64,000 nt of DNA from Mariprofundus sp. NF (GTDB lineage Bacteria > Pseudomonadota > Zetaproteobacteria > Mariprofundales > Mariprofundaceae). Below are positions 26,169 through 37,743 of the stretch, one piece after another (positions within the stretch are counted from its first letter, which is position 1; each line of letters begins with the position of its first letter). A model generated the notes under the pieces. The model did no database searches. It saw only the letters and a program-made list of their open reading frames with translations, and was not told the DNA's origin. The stretch spans positions 124,001 through 188,000 of the forward strand of contig NZ_VWNC01000002.1 in NCBI RefSeq assembly GCF_013387455.1. The letters are read 5' to 3'. The position numbers and the translations under genes are program-made.

Positions 26169-27565
26169 CAGCTACGATCTTTCTGCGGACGTTTCCAGCC
26201 AGCGGCATATTTCTGGGTATTACGTTCAGAGAGGGTAAGACCACCGGCAGCCACATTGCGTGTGATCGTGCTGCCAGCACCAATCGTGGCATCATCAGCA
26301 ACCTTAACCGGTGCAACAAGCTGGGTATCTGAACCAATAAAGACATTATCACCAATCTCAGTGGTAAATTTATTGGCACCATCATAGTTGCAGGTAATTG
26401 TGCCGGCTCCGACATTACACGCCGAACCCATCACTGTATCACCAATATAGCTGAGATGGTTGACCTTACTGCCACGGCCAATCACAGATTTTTTCACTTC
26501 CACAAAATTGCCAATGTGTACCTCTTCATCAAGCTGCGCTTCTGGCCGCAAACGAGCATAAGGACCGATAAAAGAATCAGCACCAACACTGGCACCATGG
26601 ATATGACTGAAGGCAAAAACATTCACCCGGTCATCGAGCCATGCATTCACCAGAACAGCATTAGGGCCAACCCGACACTCGTCACCAACATGAGTGGTGC
26701 CGATCAGATAGCAACCAGCCTGAATCACTGTATCCAAACCAATCTTCACACCCGCCTCAATACGCACGGTATCGGGCTTCTCGATCGTCACACCTCTACG
26801 CTGCCACTCTTCAATAATCTGCTTCTGCATCAGCCCTTCAACATGAGCCAGATCAACGCGATCATTCACACCAACCATCTCATCAGAATCGTTCATAGCA
26901 ATCGCAGCAACAGACTGTCCCGCATTAAGTGCCAGCGGCACGATATCAGGAAGGTAGTACTCCTCCTGAGCATTACTGTTGCCAATGGCATGAAGGAGAT
27001 CAAACAGCACTTCATGGCGAACGCAGTAGATGCCACTACTTACCTCACCGATCAACAACTGCTCATCAGAAGCATCCTTCTGCTCGACAATACTGGTCAC
27101 ACTGCCATCACCATCACGCACAATACGCCCATAACCAAATGGATTCTCAGGTTTAGCAGTTAACACAGTCACATCGGTATTGGCTGCTCTGTGCTCATCG
27201 ACCAGTCGGGCCAGTGTATCCACACTCAACAGTGGTGTATCACCACAGACAATAAGCACATCACGCACATCGCGGATCACCTTTTCACACTGCTTGACTG
27301 CATGGCCGGTACCCAACTGCTTGTCCTGAATCACCCAATCAAGGTTGATCGGCTGACCAACATGCTCACGCACCTTTTCTGAGGCATGGCCGGTAACCAT
27401 AGCGATGGCTTTAGGACGCAGTGCTTCAACCGTATGCAGCACATGATCAATCATCGCCCTGCCCAGCACCTTGTGCAGCACCTTAGGCAGATTGGAGCGC
27501 ATGCGCTTGCCTTTACCTGCAGCCAGTACACAAACCTGCAAATCCGGGTAGTGGAGTTTGCTCAT
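26168..27565 (-). CDS. glmU: Bifunctional UDP-N-acetylglucosamine pyrophosphorylase/GlcN-1-P acetyltransferase
   Basis: 465 residues. The uridylyltransferase half starts with [20 protein letters not shown]. The second half is a left-handed beta-helix of hexapeptide repeats ([20 protein letters not shown] and [14 protein letters not shown]) with the acetyl-CoA site near the C-terminus. It makes UDP-GlcNAc, the shared precursor of peptidoglycan and lipid A. glmU-glmS downstream of the ATP synthase operon is a widespread proteobacterial order; a terminator at 27655 separates it from atpC, so it needs its own promoter. Confidence 0.98.
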   Translation of the reverse strand: MSKLHYPDLQVCVLAAGKGKRMRSNLPKVLHKVLGRAMIDHVLHTVEALRPKAIAMVTGHASEKVREHVGQPINLDWVIQDKQLGTGHAVKQCEKVIRDVRDVLIVCGDTPLLSVDTLARLVDEHRAANTDVTVLTAKPENPFGYGRIVRDGDGSVTSIVEQKDASDEQLLIGEVSSGIYCVRHEVLFDLLHAIGNSNAQEEYYLPDIVPLALNAGQSVAAIAMNDSDEMVGVNDRVDLAHVEGLMQKQIIEEWQRRGVTIEKPDTVRIEAGVKIGLDTVIQAGCYLIGTTHVGDECRVGPNAVLVNAWLDDRVNVFAFSHIHGASVGADSFIGPYARLRPEAQLDEEVHIGNFVEVKKSVIGRGSKVNHLSYIGDTVMGSACNVGAGTITCNYDGANKFTTEIGDNVFIGSDTQLVAPVKVADDATIGAGSTITRNVAAGGLTLSERNTQKYAAGWKRPQKDRS

Positions 27566-27654
27566 AGATATCCTCCGATGAAATAGTGGCAGCTAACGAT
27601 AAGCCAGCAGCGATTATAGATCAAAATAAAAGGTGTAAGGTTAATCGGTTGAAC

Positions 27655-27685
27655 AAAAAAAGGGCCGCACATCGTGCAGCCCTTT
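27655..27685 (-). terminator. ATP synthase operon terminator
   Basis: On the minus strand, 12-base arms starting AAAGGGCTGCAC pair across a 3-base loop with one mismatch and run into a T tract, 20 bases after the atpC stop. Confidence 0.9.
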
Positions 27686-27704
27686 CAAATTAATCAATGT
27701 ACTA

Positions 27705-28114
27705 TTATTTCTTTTTCTTTCTCAGCCAGATCAGACGTGCAGTCATCATAGAAAGTTCAGCTTCAGCGGCAGCATAATCGATATCATCTTTCTGCATATC
27801 GAGAATCTCTTTCGCCTTGCGCTCTGCTTCAATTGCACCTGCTTCATCAATATCTGAAGCACGCTCTGCAGAGTCAGAAAGGATAGTAATCATATCAGGC
27901 TGCACTTCCATGTAGCCGCCTGAAACGAACACCTCATCAACATGATCACCATTGGTGATGCGGAGTTCACCGGTGGTCAGAGCACTGAGCAGCGGGCTAT
28001 GCTTTGGCAAAATACCGAGTTCACCAGCTGCACCGGGTGCAACAAGAAACTCAGCTTCGCCGCGATAAACCTCACGCTCGGCCGTAGCGACCAGCACTTG
28101 CATGGTAGAAGCCA

Positions 28115-28115
<1 letters not shown>
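27705..28115 (-). CDS. atpC: ATP synthase epsilon subunit
   Basis: 136 residues. The N-terminal beta sandwich (VLVATAEREVYRGEAEFL; GELGILPKHSPLLSAL) is followed by a two-helix C-terminal domain ending MMTARLIWLRKKKK. It is part of the F1 central stalk and regulates ATP hydrolysis. The start shares one base with the atpD stop (TAATG). Last gene of the operon. Confidence 0.97.
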
Positions 28116-29527
<1,412 letters not shown>

Positions 29528-29535
29528 CTAAACTG

Positions 29536-30393
29536 TTAACCAGCAGCAGCAGCACCGGCACAAATCTCAGCCAGTTCCTGTGTAATGGCGGCCTGACGGG
29601 CCTTGTTGTATGTGATTTTAAGATCACTAACAATATCTTTCGAGTTATCTGTTGCAGCTTTCATAGCCACCATACGTGCAGATTGCTCACATGCTTTGTT
29701 TTCCAGCACAGCGTGATAAACCAGAGACTCTACGTAGCGACGCAGAACGCCTTCGAGAACATCTTTAGCCTCAGGCTCATAGAGATAATCCCAGTAACCT
29801 GATTTCTCTTCACTTTCCGGAAGCGGGCAAGGCATCAAACGCATTGAAGTCGGGCTCTGAGTCATCGTATTAACGAACTCACTGTAAACCAGATGAATTT
29901 CATCAAGTTCGCCAGAGATATACTTCTCGATAGCCAGTGTTACCACACCGAGAATATCGGCAAGCTCAGGGGTATCTGAAATGTTTTCAGCCACACCATG
30001 AATCTTGGCACCGATGCGACGCATAAACAGACCAGCGCGTTTACCGATAGTGAATACTTCGACTTCAGCTTCCTGTGCCTTCATCAGGCCAAGCGCTTCT
30101 TTCAGAGCATTGGTATTGAGACCACCACAGAGACCTTTGTCGGTGGTAACAACAATGATACCCACCTTCTTGATCTGTTCACGCTCAACCAGAAACGGAT
30201 GCTGGTACTCAGCATGCGCGCTCATCATGTTAGCTACCACGCGCCTGACACCTTCAGCGTAAGAACGAGCAGCAACTACGCGATCCTGTGCCTTACGCAT
30301 CTTGGATGCGGCAACCATCTCCATAGCCTTGGTAATTTTACCAGTGTTCTGGATCGCACCAATCTGAGTCCGAATTTCCTTAGCTGAAGCCAC
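29536..30393 (-). CDS. atpG: ATP synthase gamma subunit
   Basis: 285 residues, GTG start at 30393 with AGGAGACGACT upstream. N-terminal helix MASAKEIRTQIGAIQNTGKI TKAMEMVAASKM-type sequence and C-terminal helix MKAATDNSKDIVSDLKITYN form the coiled coil that rotates in the F1 core; TTDKGLCGGLN is the conserved middle signature. Its length is normal. Confidence 0.98.
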   Translation of the reverse strand: MASAKEIRTQIGAIQNTGKITKAMEMVAASKMRKAQDRVVAARSYAEGVRRVVANMMSAHAEYQHPFLVEREQIKKVGIIVVTTDKGLCGGLNTNALKEALGLMKAQEAEVEVFTIGKRAGLFMRRIGAKIHGVAENISDTPELADILGVVTLAIEKYISGELDEIHLVYSEFVNTMTQSPTSMRLMPCPLPESEEKSGYWDYLYEPEAKDVLEGVLRRYVESLVYHAVLENKACEQSARMVAMKAATDNSKDIVSDLKITYNKARQAAITQELAEICAGAAAAG

Positions 30394-30405
30394 AGTCGTC
30401 TCCTA

Positions 30406-31947
30406 TCAGTATGTGCCGGTTGACTTAAAGTCAGCGACAGCTTTCTGCAGGCCTTCTTCAACCTGTTCATTCAGTGCAGGTGTAGCATTCAACCCTTCAA
30501 CAAGAGATGTACACTGAGAATTCAGGTAAGCAAGGTATGCTTTCTGGAATGCGACAACCTTGGTTACTTCAACATCATCCAGATCGCCGTTGTTAAGTGC
30601 GTACAATACTGCAGTCATCTCTGCTACAGATTGCGGGTTATTTTCATCCTGCTTGAGGATTTCCATACCGCGTTTACCACGCTCAATCTGCTGACGTGTT
30701 GCTTCATCCAGATCAGATGCAAACTGTGCAAATGCAGCCAACTCACGATACTGAGCCAGATCCAGTCGCAGACCGCCACCAACTTTCTTCATCGCTTTGG
30801 TCTGAGCAGCACCGCCAACACGTGATACAGAGAGACCTGCGTTGATCGCCGGACGCTGACCTGCGTTAAACAGGCTGGTTTCCAGGAAGATCTGGCCATC
30901 AGTAATAGAGATCACGTTGGTAGGGATGAATGCAGATACATCGCCTTCCTGAGTCTCAATGATCGGCAGTGCAGTCAGCGAACCAGTCTTGCCAGTCACT
31001 TCACCATTGGTGAATTTCTCAACATAGTTGTGATCAACACGGGAAGCACGCTCCAACAGACGGGAGTGTAGATAGAATACATCACCAGGATAAGCTTCAC
31101 GACCCGGAGGACGACGCAGGATCAGAGAAACCTGACGGTAGGCCCAGGCCTGCTTGGTCAGATCATCATATACGATCAGTGCATCTTCACCGCGATCACG
31201 GAAGTACTCACCCATGGTGCAACCTGAGTAAGGTGCGATAAACTGCAGTGCTGCAGACTCGGAAGCCGATGCTGCAACGATAATGGTGTTATCAAGAGCG
31301 CCATGCTCTTTCAAGGTGCGAACTACAGATGCAACCGTAGATGCCTTCTGGCCAATCGCAACATATACACATGTAACGCCTTCATGCTTCTGATTGATAA
31401 TGGTATCGATTGCGATCGCAGTCTTACCAGTCTGACGGTCACCAATGATAAGCTCACGCTGGCCACGACCTACAGGAACCATGGAGTCGATTGCTTTAAT
31501 ACCGGTCTGAAGCGGCTGATCTACAGATTTACGTTCGATAACGCCGGGTGCGATCTTCTCAACAGCATCATAGCCAGTTGGGTTGATCGGGCCCTTACCA
31601 TCAATGGGCTGACCAAGTGCGTTAACAACGCGACCTTTCAGCTCAGGGCCAACCGGAACCTCAAAGATCTTGCCAGTACATTTAACTTCGTCGCCTTCAC
31701 CAAGTGTAGTGAACTCACCGAAGATCACAGCACCAACACTGTCCTCTTCAAGGTTGAGCACCATTCCCATGATGCCACCCGGGAATTCCAGCATTTCGCC
31801 AGCCATGGCTCCGGAGAGACCATGAATAAGCGCAACGCCATCACCAACGGAGATGATCTGACCAACATTGGCATCAGCAGCAGCTGCTTCAAAACCCTTG
31901 ATCTGTTCTTTAATGATCGAACTAATTTCTGCGGTATCGAGCTTCAT
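30406..31947 (-). CDS. atpA: ATP synthase alpha subunit
   Basis: 513 residues. P-loop [17 protein letters not shown], then the ATP-synthase alpha/beta signature region [18 protein letters not shown]. It is the non-catalytic nucleotide-binding F1 subunit that alternates with beta and carries the delta attachment at its N-terminus ([13 protein letters not shown]). Normal length; 12 bases before atpG. Confidence 0.99.
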   Translation of the reverse strand: MKLDTAEISSIIKEQIKGFEAAAADANVGQIISVGDGVALIHGLSGAMAGEMLEFPGGIMGMVLNLEEDSVGAVIFGEFTTLGEGDEVKCTGKIFEVPVGPELKGRVVNALGQPIDGKGPINPTGYDAVEKIAPGVIERKSVDQPLQTGIKAIDSMVPVGRGQRELIIGDRQTGKTAIAIDTIINQKHEGVTCVYVAIGQKASTVASVVRTLKEHGALDNTIIVAASASESAALQFIAPYSGCTMGEYFRDRGEDALIVYDDLTKQAWAYRQVSLILRRPPGREAYPGDVFYLHSRLLERASRVDHNYVEKFTNGEVTGKTGSLTALPIIETQEGDVSAFIPTNVISITDGQIFLETSLFNAGQRPAINAGLSVSRVGGAAQTKAMKKVGGGLRLDLAQYRELAAFAQFASDLDEATRQQIERGKRGMEILKQDENNPQSVAEMTAVLYALNNGDLDDVEVTKVVAFQKAYLAYLNSQCTSLVEGLNATPALNEQVEEGLQKAVADFKSTGTY

Positions 31948-31979
31948 ACGTATATTCCTCTAATACTCAATCTGTTTGC

Positions 31980-32501
31980 TTACGATGCCAGTTCACGGCG
32001 CAGGCCGCTCAACTTCGTACGCAACGAATAATCAATTTTACGGTCGCCAATTCGAACAACCAGGCCGCCAAGAATAGACTTATCCTCGGAGACTTTAATG
32101 CGAACTTTCTTACCAGTAGATGCTGTCAGAGCAGCAGTCAGCTTCTCCTGCAGAGCAGGATCAATGGAAGTCGCAACAACCACATCAGCTTCGAGTTCAC
32201 TCTCAGCCAGATGCAGCATCTCTTCTACCAATGCGTGAATCTCAGGAAGCAGAGACTCCTTGCCGCGTGCGGTAAGCATGCCAACAAGAGAATCAATTTC
32301 GCCAGAGATGTCACCGGCTACTTTCACAATAACCTGCTTCTTAAGATCAGCAGGATATTCCGGTGAAGCCAGAAGCACTGCTACCTCGTCAGCAGAGGCA
32401 GCTGCAGCAACCTTCTCCAGGTCACCACGGAGGTCCGTGCCCTCCTGAATCAGATCGAACAGTGCGCGTGCGTATCGACGAGATATCTGTGATGTGCTCA
32501 T
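31980..32501 (-). CDS. atpH: ATP synthase delta subunit
   Basis: 173 residues. The N-terminal helical bundle SRRYARALFDLIQEG and the C-terminal conserved strand-helix KVSEDKSILGGLVVRIGDRK IDYSLRTKL-type sequence are typical of delta/OSCP. It holds alpha at the top of the peripheral stalk. ATGA overlap with atpF. Confidence 0.98.
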   Translation of the reverse strand: MSTSQISRRYARALFDLIQEGTDLRGDLEKVAAAASADEVAVLLASPEYPADLKKQVIVKVAGDISGEIDSLVGMLTARGKESLLPEIHALVEEMLHLAESELEADVVVATSIDPALQEKLTAALTASTGKKVRIKVSEDKSILGGLVVRIGDRKIDYSLRTKLSGLRRELAS

Positions 32502-32980
32502 GCGTTACCAAACCCGCGGCTTACAATGCCTTCTACCAGAGTAGCGTGACGACTTGCATCCAACTCGGATTCTACAACACGCTCTGCAGCCAGCATGGCA
32601 ATGTCGGCAACTTCAGCACGTAGTGTCTGACGGGCACGATTCAACTCGGCGCCGACTTCGTCACGTGCTGAGTCAACAATCTGCCCAGCCTCTTCACGAG
32701 CCTTAACGACAGCTTCTTCGTTGATTTCAGCAGAGCGCTTCTCTGCAGAAGCAATGATCTCAACTGCTTTAGTGCGAGCCTCTTTCAGTTGCTCAGCAAT
32801 TTCAGCTTCGGCCTTGGCCTTGGCTTCGTTACCAGCATCTGCTGCGGCAAGACCATCAGCGATCTTCTGGGAGCGAGCTTCCATCAGATCAATCATTGGT
32901 CCGTACAGGTACTTCCTCATCAGGAATACCAGCGTCAGGAAAATAACAATCTGACCGATAAATGTCAGGTCTAAACTCAT
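32498..32980 (-). CDS. atpF: ATP synthase b subunit
   Basis: 160 residues. One N-terminal membrane helix (FIGQIVIFLTLVFLMRKYLY) is followed by a long charged Ala/Glu/Lys helix to the end, the peripheral stalk dimer. Only one b-type gene is present, so the stalk should be a homodimer, unlike the b/b' pair of alphaproteobacteria and cyanobacteria. Confidence 0.97.
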   Translation of the reverse strand: MSLDLTFIGQIVIFLTLVFLMRKYLYGPMIDLMEARSQKIADGLAAADAGNEAKAKAEAEIAEQLKEARTKAVEIIASAEKRSAEINEEAVVKAREEAGQIVDSARDEVGAELNRARQTLRAEVADIAMLAAERVVESELDASRHATLVEGIVSRGFGNA

Positions 32981-33014
32981 ACGACCTCCTTTTTAAATTC
33001 CAATGTTCTTTCTA

Positions 33015-33269
33015 TTAACCCAGGAATGGGTTTGCGAACAGGAACCACAGTGCGAAAGCCATGACGATGAATGGGAAAGACTCCATCAAACCTGCAAAGA
33101 TGAACATGTTGAACATCAACTGTGGGCGCATTTCTGGCTGACGAGAGATTCCTTCGAGAGCCTTCGAGCAGATGAGACCCCAGCCAATTGCAGAACCCAT
33201 GCCTGCAGCAGCTAAGATAATGCCGACCGAAATTGCGGTTGCAGCTGTGATGATTGTTGTTGCGTCCAT
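33015..33269 (-). CDS. atpE: ATP synthase c subunit
   Basis: 84 residues, two membrane helices joined by the polar loop SRQPEMRPQ. The ion-binding carboxylate is E63 (GLMESFPFIV). The position equivalent to the sodium-binding Gln of Ilyobacter c is W30, so I infer proton rather than sodium specificity although E63-S64 resembles part of the sodium motif. The ring is the rotor of F0. Strong spacing, full length. Confidence 0.98.
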   Translation of the reverse strand: MDATTIITAATAISVGIILAAAGMGSAIGWGLICSKALEGISRQPEMRPQLMFNMFIFAGLMESFPFIVMAFALWFLFANPFLG

Positions 33270-33297
33270 ATTTATATACTCCTATCGTTATAAATAA

Positions 33298-34122
33298 TTA
33301 GTGCTCTACCGGTTGGTGCGCAATAGACAGATACACCACCGTAAGAATCATGAAGATAAATGCCTGCAGAAGACCGATAAACAGATGGAATATCGTCCAT
33401 GCCAGACCAACGAAGAAACCTGCCGCCATGCCTACAGCGCCGCCACCCAGTAGCAGGAACGCGATCAGCAGGAAGATAACCTCTCCGGCAAACATATTAC
33501 CAAAGAGTCGGAAGGAGAGTGACAATGGCTTAGCCAGCTCTTCAACAAGTTTCAAAATAAGATTAATTGGCATCACAACAGGCTTCAGGAATCCGGGAAC
33601 CAGATTTGTGAATGGCTCCATAAGAAGCTCTTTGCAGAAGTGAACAGGCTTGAGCTTAAACTCATAGTAGAGAACCAGCGCAAAGACAGAGACAGCCATA
33701 GCAGCAGGCAAGTTCAAATCATTGGTTGGAACCGGACGGAAGTGCTCAACACCGAAGAGATGCGCGATATTTCCCAGCAGGAACGCTGGTAGGATATCAA
33801 GGGTATTGATCAGCGCGATAAAGACAAACACGGTAAATGCCAGCGGCGCAATCAATGGATTATGTACAGGGAAGTTGTCTTTTACAGTCTGATCAACAAA
33901 ACCGACAACAGATTCAACAGCATTCTGAGCACCAGTCGGCGCCCCGCTCACAAGCTTGCCCTTCAACCAGAGCGCGAAACCAAACATAAGTCCGGCAACA
34001 ACCAGTGAAACAAGCATAGTATCTAAATGGATCTGCATGAATGGATTGGATTCATCAATCTTTAGCGTCCAATACTGCAGATGGCCGGCAATTCCGCCGT
34101 CACCGTGACTCTGATCAGCCAA
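33298..34122 (-). CDS. atpB: ATP synthase a subunit
   Basis: 274 residues. The essential arginine is in LSLSFRLFGNMFAGEVIFLL; the C-terminal helices and N-terminal HGDGGIAGHLQYWT are family-typical. It forms the proton channels next to the c-ring. The in-frame start is TTG at 34122 with a strong AGGAGGGGG ribosome binding site; the next ATG would drop 28 conserved residues, so I keep TTG. It overlaps atpI by 8 bases, which may help set its translation rate. Confidence 0.97.
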   Translation of the reverse strand: MADQSHGDGGIAGHLQYWTLKIDESNPFMQIHLDTMLVSLVVAGLMFGFALWLKGKLVSGAPTGAQNAVESVVGFVDQTVKDNFPVHNPLIAPLAFTVFVFIALINTLDILPAFLLGNIAHLFGVEHFRPVPTNDLNLPAAMAVSVFALVLYYEFKLKPVHFCKELLMEPFTNLVPGFLKPVVMPINLILKLVEELAKPLSLSFRLFGNMFAGEVIFLLIAFLLLGGGAVGMAAGFFVGLAWTIFHLFIGLLQAFIFMILTVVYLSIAHQPVEH

Positions 34123-34504
34123 GTCCCCCTCCTTTGTACTCTTTTCTTATTCCTATCAGCGCAGAGATAAAAACAACCACCTGCGCCAAAAAAACTCCAG
34201 CAGCCACCACCAAAAGGTGAAGCCCCAACTGATAAGCCAGCATCAACCCGGCAATCAGCGCGATAAACCTAAGCACAGCCCCAACATAGAGCGAGCGCTT
34301 GCCAGCATCAGCATCCAACCCTTGAGTCCTGTCCAGTCGCCTGGCAAGCCAGATTGAATTCACAACCATCATGGCTACGCCATACAGAAGTGATAGTGCC
34401 GAACCAGCTTGATCATACAGCATCAAACCAGCAAAACCAAGAATCCCGACCACGATCTGCAAGCGAACCATTAGGCCAATTGCAGATTCTTTTAACAAAG
34501 ACAT
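34115..34504 (-). CDS. atpI: ATP synthase subunit I
   Basis: 129 residues with four membrane helices (IVVGILGFAGLMLYDQAGSA, LSLLYGVAMMVVNSIWLARR, then two in the C-terminal half) separated by the polar LDRTQGLDADAGKRS loop. AtpI proteins help assemble the c-ring and may import magnesium. First gene of the operon. Confidence 0.9.
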   Translation of the reverse strand: MSLLKESAIGLMVRLQIVVGILGFAGLMLYDQAGSALSLLYGVAMMVVNSIWLARRLDRTQGLDADAGKRSLYVGAVLRFIALIAGLMLAYQLGLHLLVVAAGVFLAQVVVFISALIGIRKEYKGGGLG

Positions 34505-34573
34505 GGATGCCTCATTTGATCAGTCGAGTACAGAGAACGTGCAAACCCTCTCCCTCGATTCGTGCGGTGGCGC

Positions 34574-34602
34574 ATTGTAGCTAAATGGCCACCTCTGATC
34601 AA
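34574..34602 (-). promoter_or_regulatory. Promoter of the ATP synthase operon
   Basis: On the minus strand TTGATC (34597-34602), a 17-base spacer and TACAAT (34574-34579). It lies 70 bases before the atpI start in the 187-base gap after nuoN. The match to sigma-70 consensus is good. No clear nuo terminator is seen in this gap. Confidence 0.7.
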
Positions 34603-34691
34603 GTTAAAAATCCGTACAGGGAAGTTGTTACCTATAACCCTTACGCAAACTAAAATGATACAACAACCTACCACTGCAGAAGTTTGCAGGC

Positions 34692-36152
34692 TTAAACTAA
34701 ACCACCAAGCGCCTGTCGGCAAAGCTCAAATAGCGCATCCGGAAACAGCCCTAAAAACACAATGGTTACAGCAGTGACAAACACAGTTGCCTGCATTGGT
34801 TTGCTCTCAATAAAATTAAATGCCACACGCTCTTCATCAAAGTAGATATATTTCACGACACGCAGGTAGTAGAACGCACCTACAGCCGAGAATAGCAGCG
34901 CATAGAGAACCAGATAGAGATGCCCGGCCTCAACTGCGGCCATAAACACTGCATACTTGGCCCAGAAGCCGCCCAAAAATGGAATGCCGGCCATGGAGAA
35001 CATAAATAGCCCCATTGCCAGCGCATAACCCGGCCTCACCTTGGAGAGCCCTGCAAAATCATCCAGCAACTCACCCTGGATACCTTCACGGCGCATCAGG
35101 ATAATAACCGCAAACACACCCATGGTCATTACCAGATAGATCGAGAGATAGACCAGGATTGCTGAGAATCCTTCCGGTGTACCTGCAATGAGGCCCATCA
35201 TGATGAAACCAACATGGCCAACCGTTGAGTAGGCAAGCATACGTTTAATATTGCGCTGAGCGATCGCCGCCAGATTACCGATAGCGATGGTCAGCACTGC
35301 CATACCGATCAGAATTGATTGATACTCGCTCTGAAGCGACGGCAGAAGATCGGCAACGATGCGCATAAAGATCACAAAACCTGCCACCTTAGGCGCTACA
35401 GACATAAATGCGGTGACCGGTGTTGGCGCACCTTCGTAGGCATCAGGTGTCCACATATGAAACGGTGCCATAGAGACCTTAAAGCCAAGACCGGCAATCA
35501 GGAACACCATACCAAGCAGCACAGCCGCTGTCGCATTGCCCTCACTATGAGCAAGTTTCTCACCCATAACCGCGAAATCGAAACTACCGGTTACACCGTA
35601 GAGGAAGGTGATGCCATACAGCAGCATACCTGAAGAGAGCGCGCCGAGAATGAAATATTTAAGCGCCGCTTCGTTAGCTCGCAGCACGTCACGCTGATAA
35701 GCAACCAGCACATAGATCGATAGCGCCATCAGCTCCAAACCAAGATACATGGTGACGAAGTTGTTAGAGGAGACCATCAGCATCATACCGAGCATGGCAA
35801 ACAGCATCAGCACATAATATTCACCGATATGTCGCTCATCTTTCATATATTCAAGTGAGAGAATCATACCCAGACCGGTTGCGATATAGATAAGGATTTT
35901 ACTGAACACCGCAAATGAGTCGAAAACAAAGAAGCCGTAGAAGGCAACCAGAGGATCGGGCCCTTGCAACATCCAGGTAGCAACAGCGGCAACCGCAGTG
36001 GTAAGGATAGCCAGATAAGCCGTTGTCTTGCTGCCCTTGGCAATAAAGACATCAAACAGCAGCAGGAACATCGCCATGATCGCAACGATCATTTCAGGCA
36101 GCAGCGTGATCAGATGATCAGGAAACGGGAACGGGAAAGTCACATTAGCCAT
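34692..36152 (-). CDS. nuoN: NADH-quinone oxidoreductase subunit N
   Basis: 486 residues, about 14 membrane helices of the antiporter-like Mrp type. The conserved lysine helix is near GLGFKVSMAPFHMWTPDAYE and a second in NIKRMLAYSTVGHVGFIMMG. It is one of three proton-pumping antiporter subunits of Complex I. Last nuo gene; 12 bases after nuoM. Confidence 0.98.
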   Translation of the reverse strand: MANVTFPFPFPDHLITLLPEMIVAIMAMFLLLFDVFIAKGSKTTAYLAILTTAVAAVATWMLQGPDPLVAFYGFFVFDSFAVFSKILIYIATGLGMILSLEYMKDERHIGEYYVLMLFAMLGMMLMVSSNNFVTMYLGLELMALSIYVLVAYQRDVLRANEAALKYFILGALSSGMLLYGITFLYGVTGSFDFAVMGEKLAHSEGNATAAVLLGMVFLIAGLGFKVSMAPFHMWTPDAYEGAPTPVTAFMSVAPKVAGFVIFMRIVADLLPSLQSEYQSILIGMAVLTIAIGNLAAIAQRNIKRMLAYSTVGHVGFIMMGLIAGTPEGFSAILVYLSIYLVMTMGVFAVIILMRREGIQGELLDDFAGLSKVRPGYALAMGLFMFSMAGIPFLGGFWAKYAVFMAAVEAGHLYLVLYALLFSAVGAFYYLRVVKYIYFDEERVAFNFIESKPMQATVFVTAVTIVFLGLFPDALFELCRQALGGLV

Positions 36153-36164
36153 GATTTAAATTCC

Positions 36165-37733
36165 TCAATGATGCACAGCATCTAGCGCAGGCATCGCCTG
36201 AACCAGTGCGGCAGCTGCATCCAGCTTGCTTGTTGTGGCTTGAGCAATCAGATGCTCAACTGACACATGTAAAATATCCAGGAACGGCAGAGGATAGAAA
36301 CCCATCCAGAGGGTCAGCAGCATCAGCGGTACAAAGTAACCGAACTCACGTGCTGTCATATCCTTCATCGATTTAACCGAATCCTTAACCAGTGAACCCA
36401 TCACGACGCGCTTGTACATCCAGAGCGTATAACAGGCTGAGAGCACCACGCTACTGGTTGCAGCAATAGCAACCCACTTGGTTGATACATCCATATAGAC
36501 CGGGTTGGCTTCAAAGGTACCGATCAGAACCATGATCTCACCAACGAATGCAGATGCACCGGGCAGAGCCACATTGGCCATACAGAAGAAGAGCATGACT
36601 GCAGCAAATACCGGCATCACATTGACCACACCACCATAATCACCAATCTCTCGCGTATGCAGTCGATCATACATCACACCGACACAGAGGAAGAGTGCAG
36701 CAGCTACAAAGCCATGACTGATCATGCCGATCACCGCGCCTTCAACAGCTGCCTGCGTAAACATGAAGGTACCCAGCGTTACAAAGCCCATATGAGCAAT
36801 CGATGAGTAGGCAATCAGACGCTTCATATCTGTCTGCATCATCGCTACCAACGAGATATAGACGATGGCCACCAGACTCAATGCCACCATAAACGGTACA
36901 AAATATTGTGAGGCATCGGGCAGCATCGGCAGTGAGAAGCGCAGGAAGCCGTAGGCACCCATCTTCAGCAGAATACCCGCCAGAATTACCGAACCGGCTG
37001 TTGGTGCTTCAGTATGGGCATCAGGCAGCCATGTATGTACTGGCCACATTGGCACCTTCACAGCAAAGGCGATAAAGAAGGCGATAAAGATCCATATCTG
37101 CCACTCAAGATTGAACGGGTAATCCATAAAGGCCAGCAGACTGAAAGTTTTACCTGCCTCAAAATACATGGCCAATAGCGCAATCAGCATCAGAACCGAA
37201 CCAGCCAGCGTATAGAGGAAGAATTTAAGTGTGGCATACACACGGTTTTTGCCACCCCAGATACCGATAATCAGGTACATCGGAATCAGCAGTGCCTCCC
37301 AGAAGAAGTAGAACAGCACCGCATCCATGGAAGCGAACACACCAATCAGCGTGGTCTCCAATACCAGGAAAGCGATCATATACTCTTTAACACGACTCTG
37401 AATGCAGCGCCATGCCGAGATGATACATATAACCGTCAGGAAGCTGGTCAGTACAATGAACGGCATGGAGATACCATCCACGCCCAACTGGTAGTTGATA
37501 TTAAATGTTGATATCCACGGAGCAAACTCCTCAAACTGCATGTGAGATGTAGTCTCATCAAACATAAATGCCAGAGGCAGCGTGACGATAAAGGCAGCGA
37601 TCGATACAGCCAGGCTGGCCCAGCGTACAGCATCATCACCTTTAACGAATAGCCAGATCACCAGTGCACCTGCAAGCGGTAGGAAGATGCTCAGTGAGAG
37701 AATCGGAAAGTCCAGAACGTTATGCAACTCCAT
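36165..37733 (-). CDS. nuoM: NADH-quinone oxidoreductase subunit M
   Basis: 522 residues, polytopic. Family motifs are FAVKVPMWPVHTWLPDAHTE and QTDMKRLIAYSSIAHMGFV, containing the conserved channel lysines and histidines. Antiporter-like pump of Complex I. It lies 10 bases after nuoL. Confidence 0.98.
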   Translation of the reverse strand: MELHNVLDFPILSLSIFLPLAGALVIWLFVKGDDAVRWASLAVSIAAFIVTLPLAFMFDETTSHMQFEEFAPWISTFNINYQLGVDGISMPFIVLTSFLTVICIISAWRCIQSRVKEYMIAFLVLETTLIGVFASMDAVLFYFFWEALLIPMYLIIGIWGGKNRVYATLKFFLYTLAGSVLMLIALLAMYFEAGKTFSLLAFMDYPFNLEWQIWIFIAFFIAFAVKVPMWPVHTWLPDAHTEAPTAGSVILAGILLKMGAYGFLRFSLPMLPDASQYFVPFMVALSLVAIVYISLVAMMQTDMKRLIAYSSIAHMGFVTLGTFMFTQAAVEGAVIGMISHGFVAAALFLCVGVMYDRLHTREIGDYGGVVNVMPVFAAVMLFFCMANVALPGASAFVGEIMVLIGTFEANPVYMDVSTKWVAIAATSSVVLSACYTLWMYKRVVMGSLVKDSVKSMKDMTAREFGYFVPLMLLTLWMGFYPLPFLDILHVSVEHLIAQATTSKLDAAAALVQAMPALDAVHH

Positions 37734-37743
37734 TTCTCTCCCC

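Noticed and set aside
26169-26400. glmS ribozyme or riboswitch in front of glmS
   Set aside because: The region is glmU coding sequence, overlapping the glmS start by one base, with no leader in which a ribozyme could lie.
33015-33269. Sodium-dependent ATP synthase suggested by E63-S64 in the c subunit
   Set aside because: The key Gln position is W30 and the preceding Pro is Ser, so the sodium signature is incomplete.
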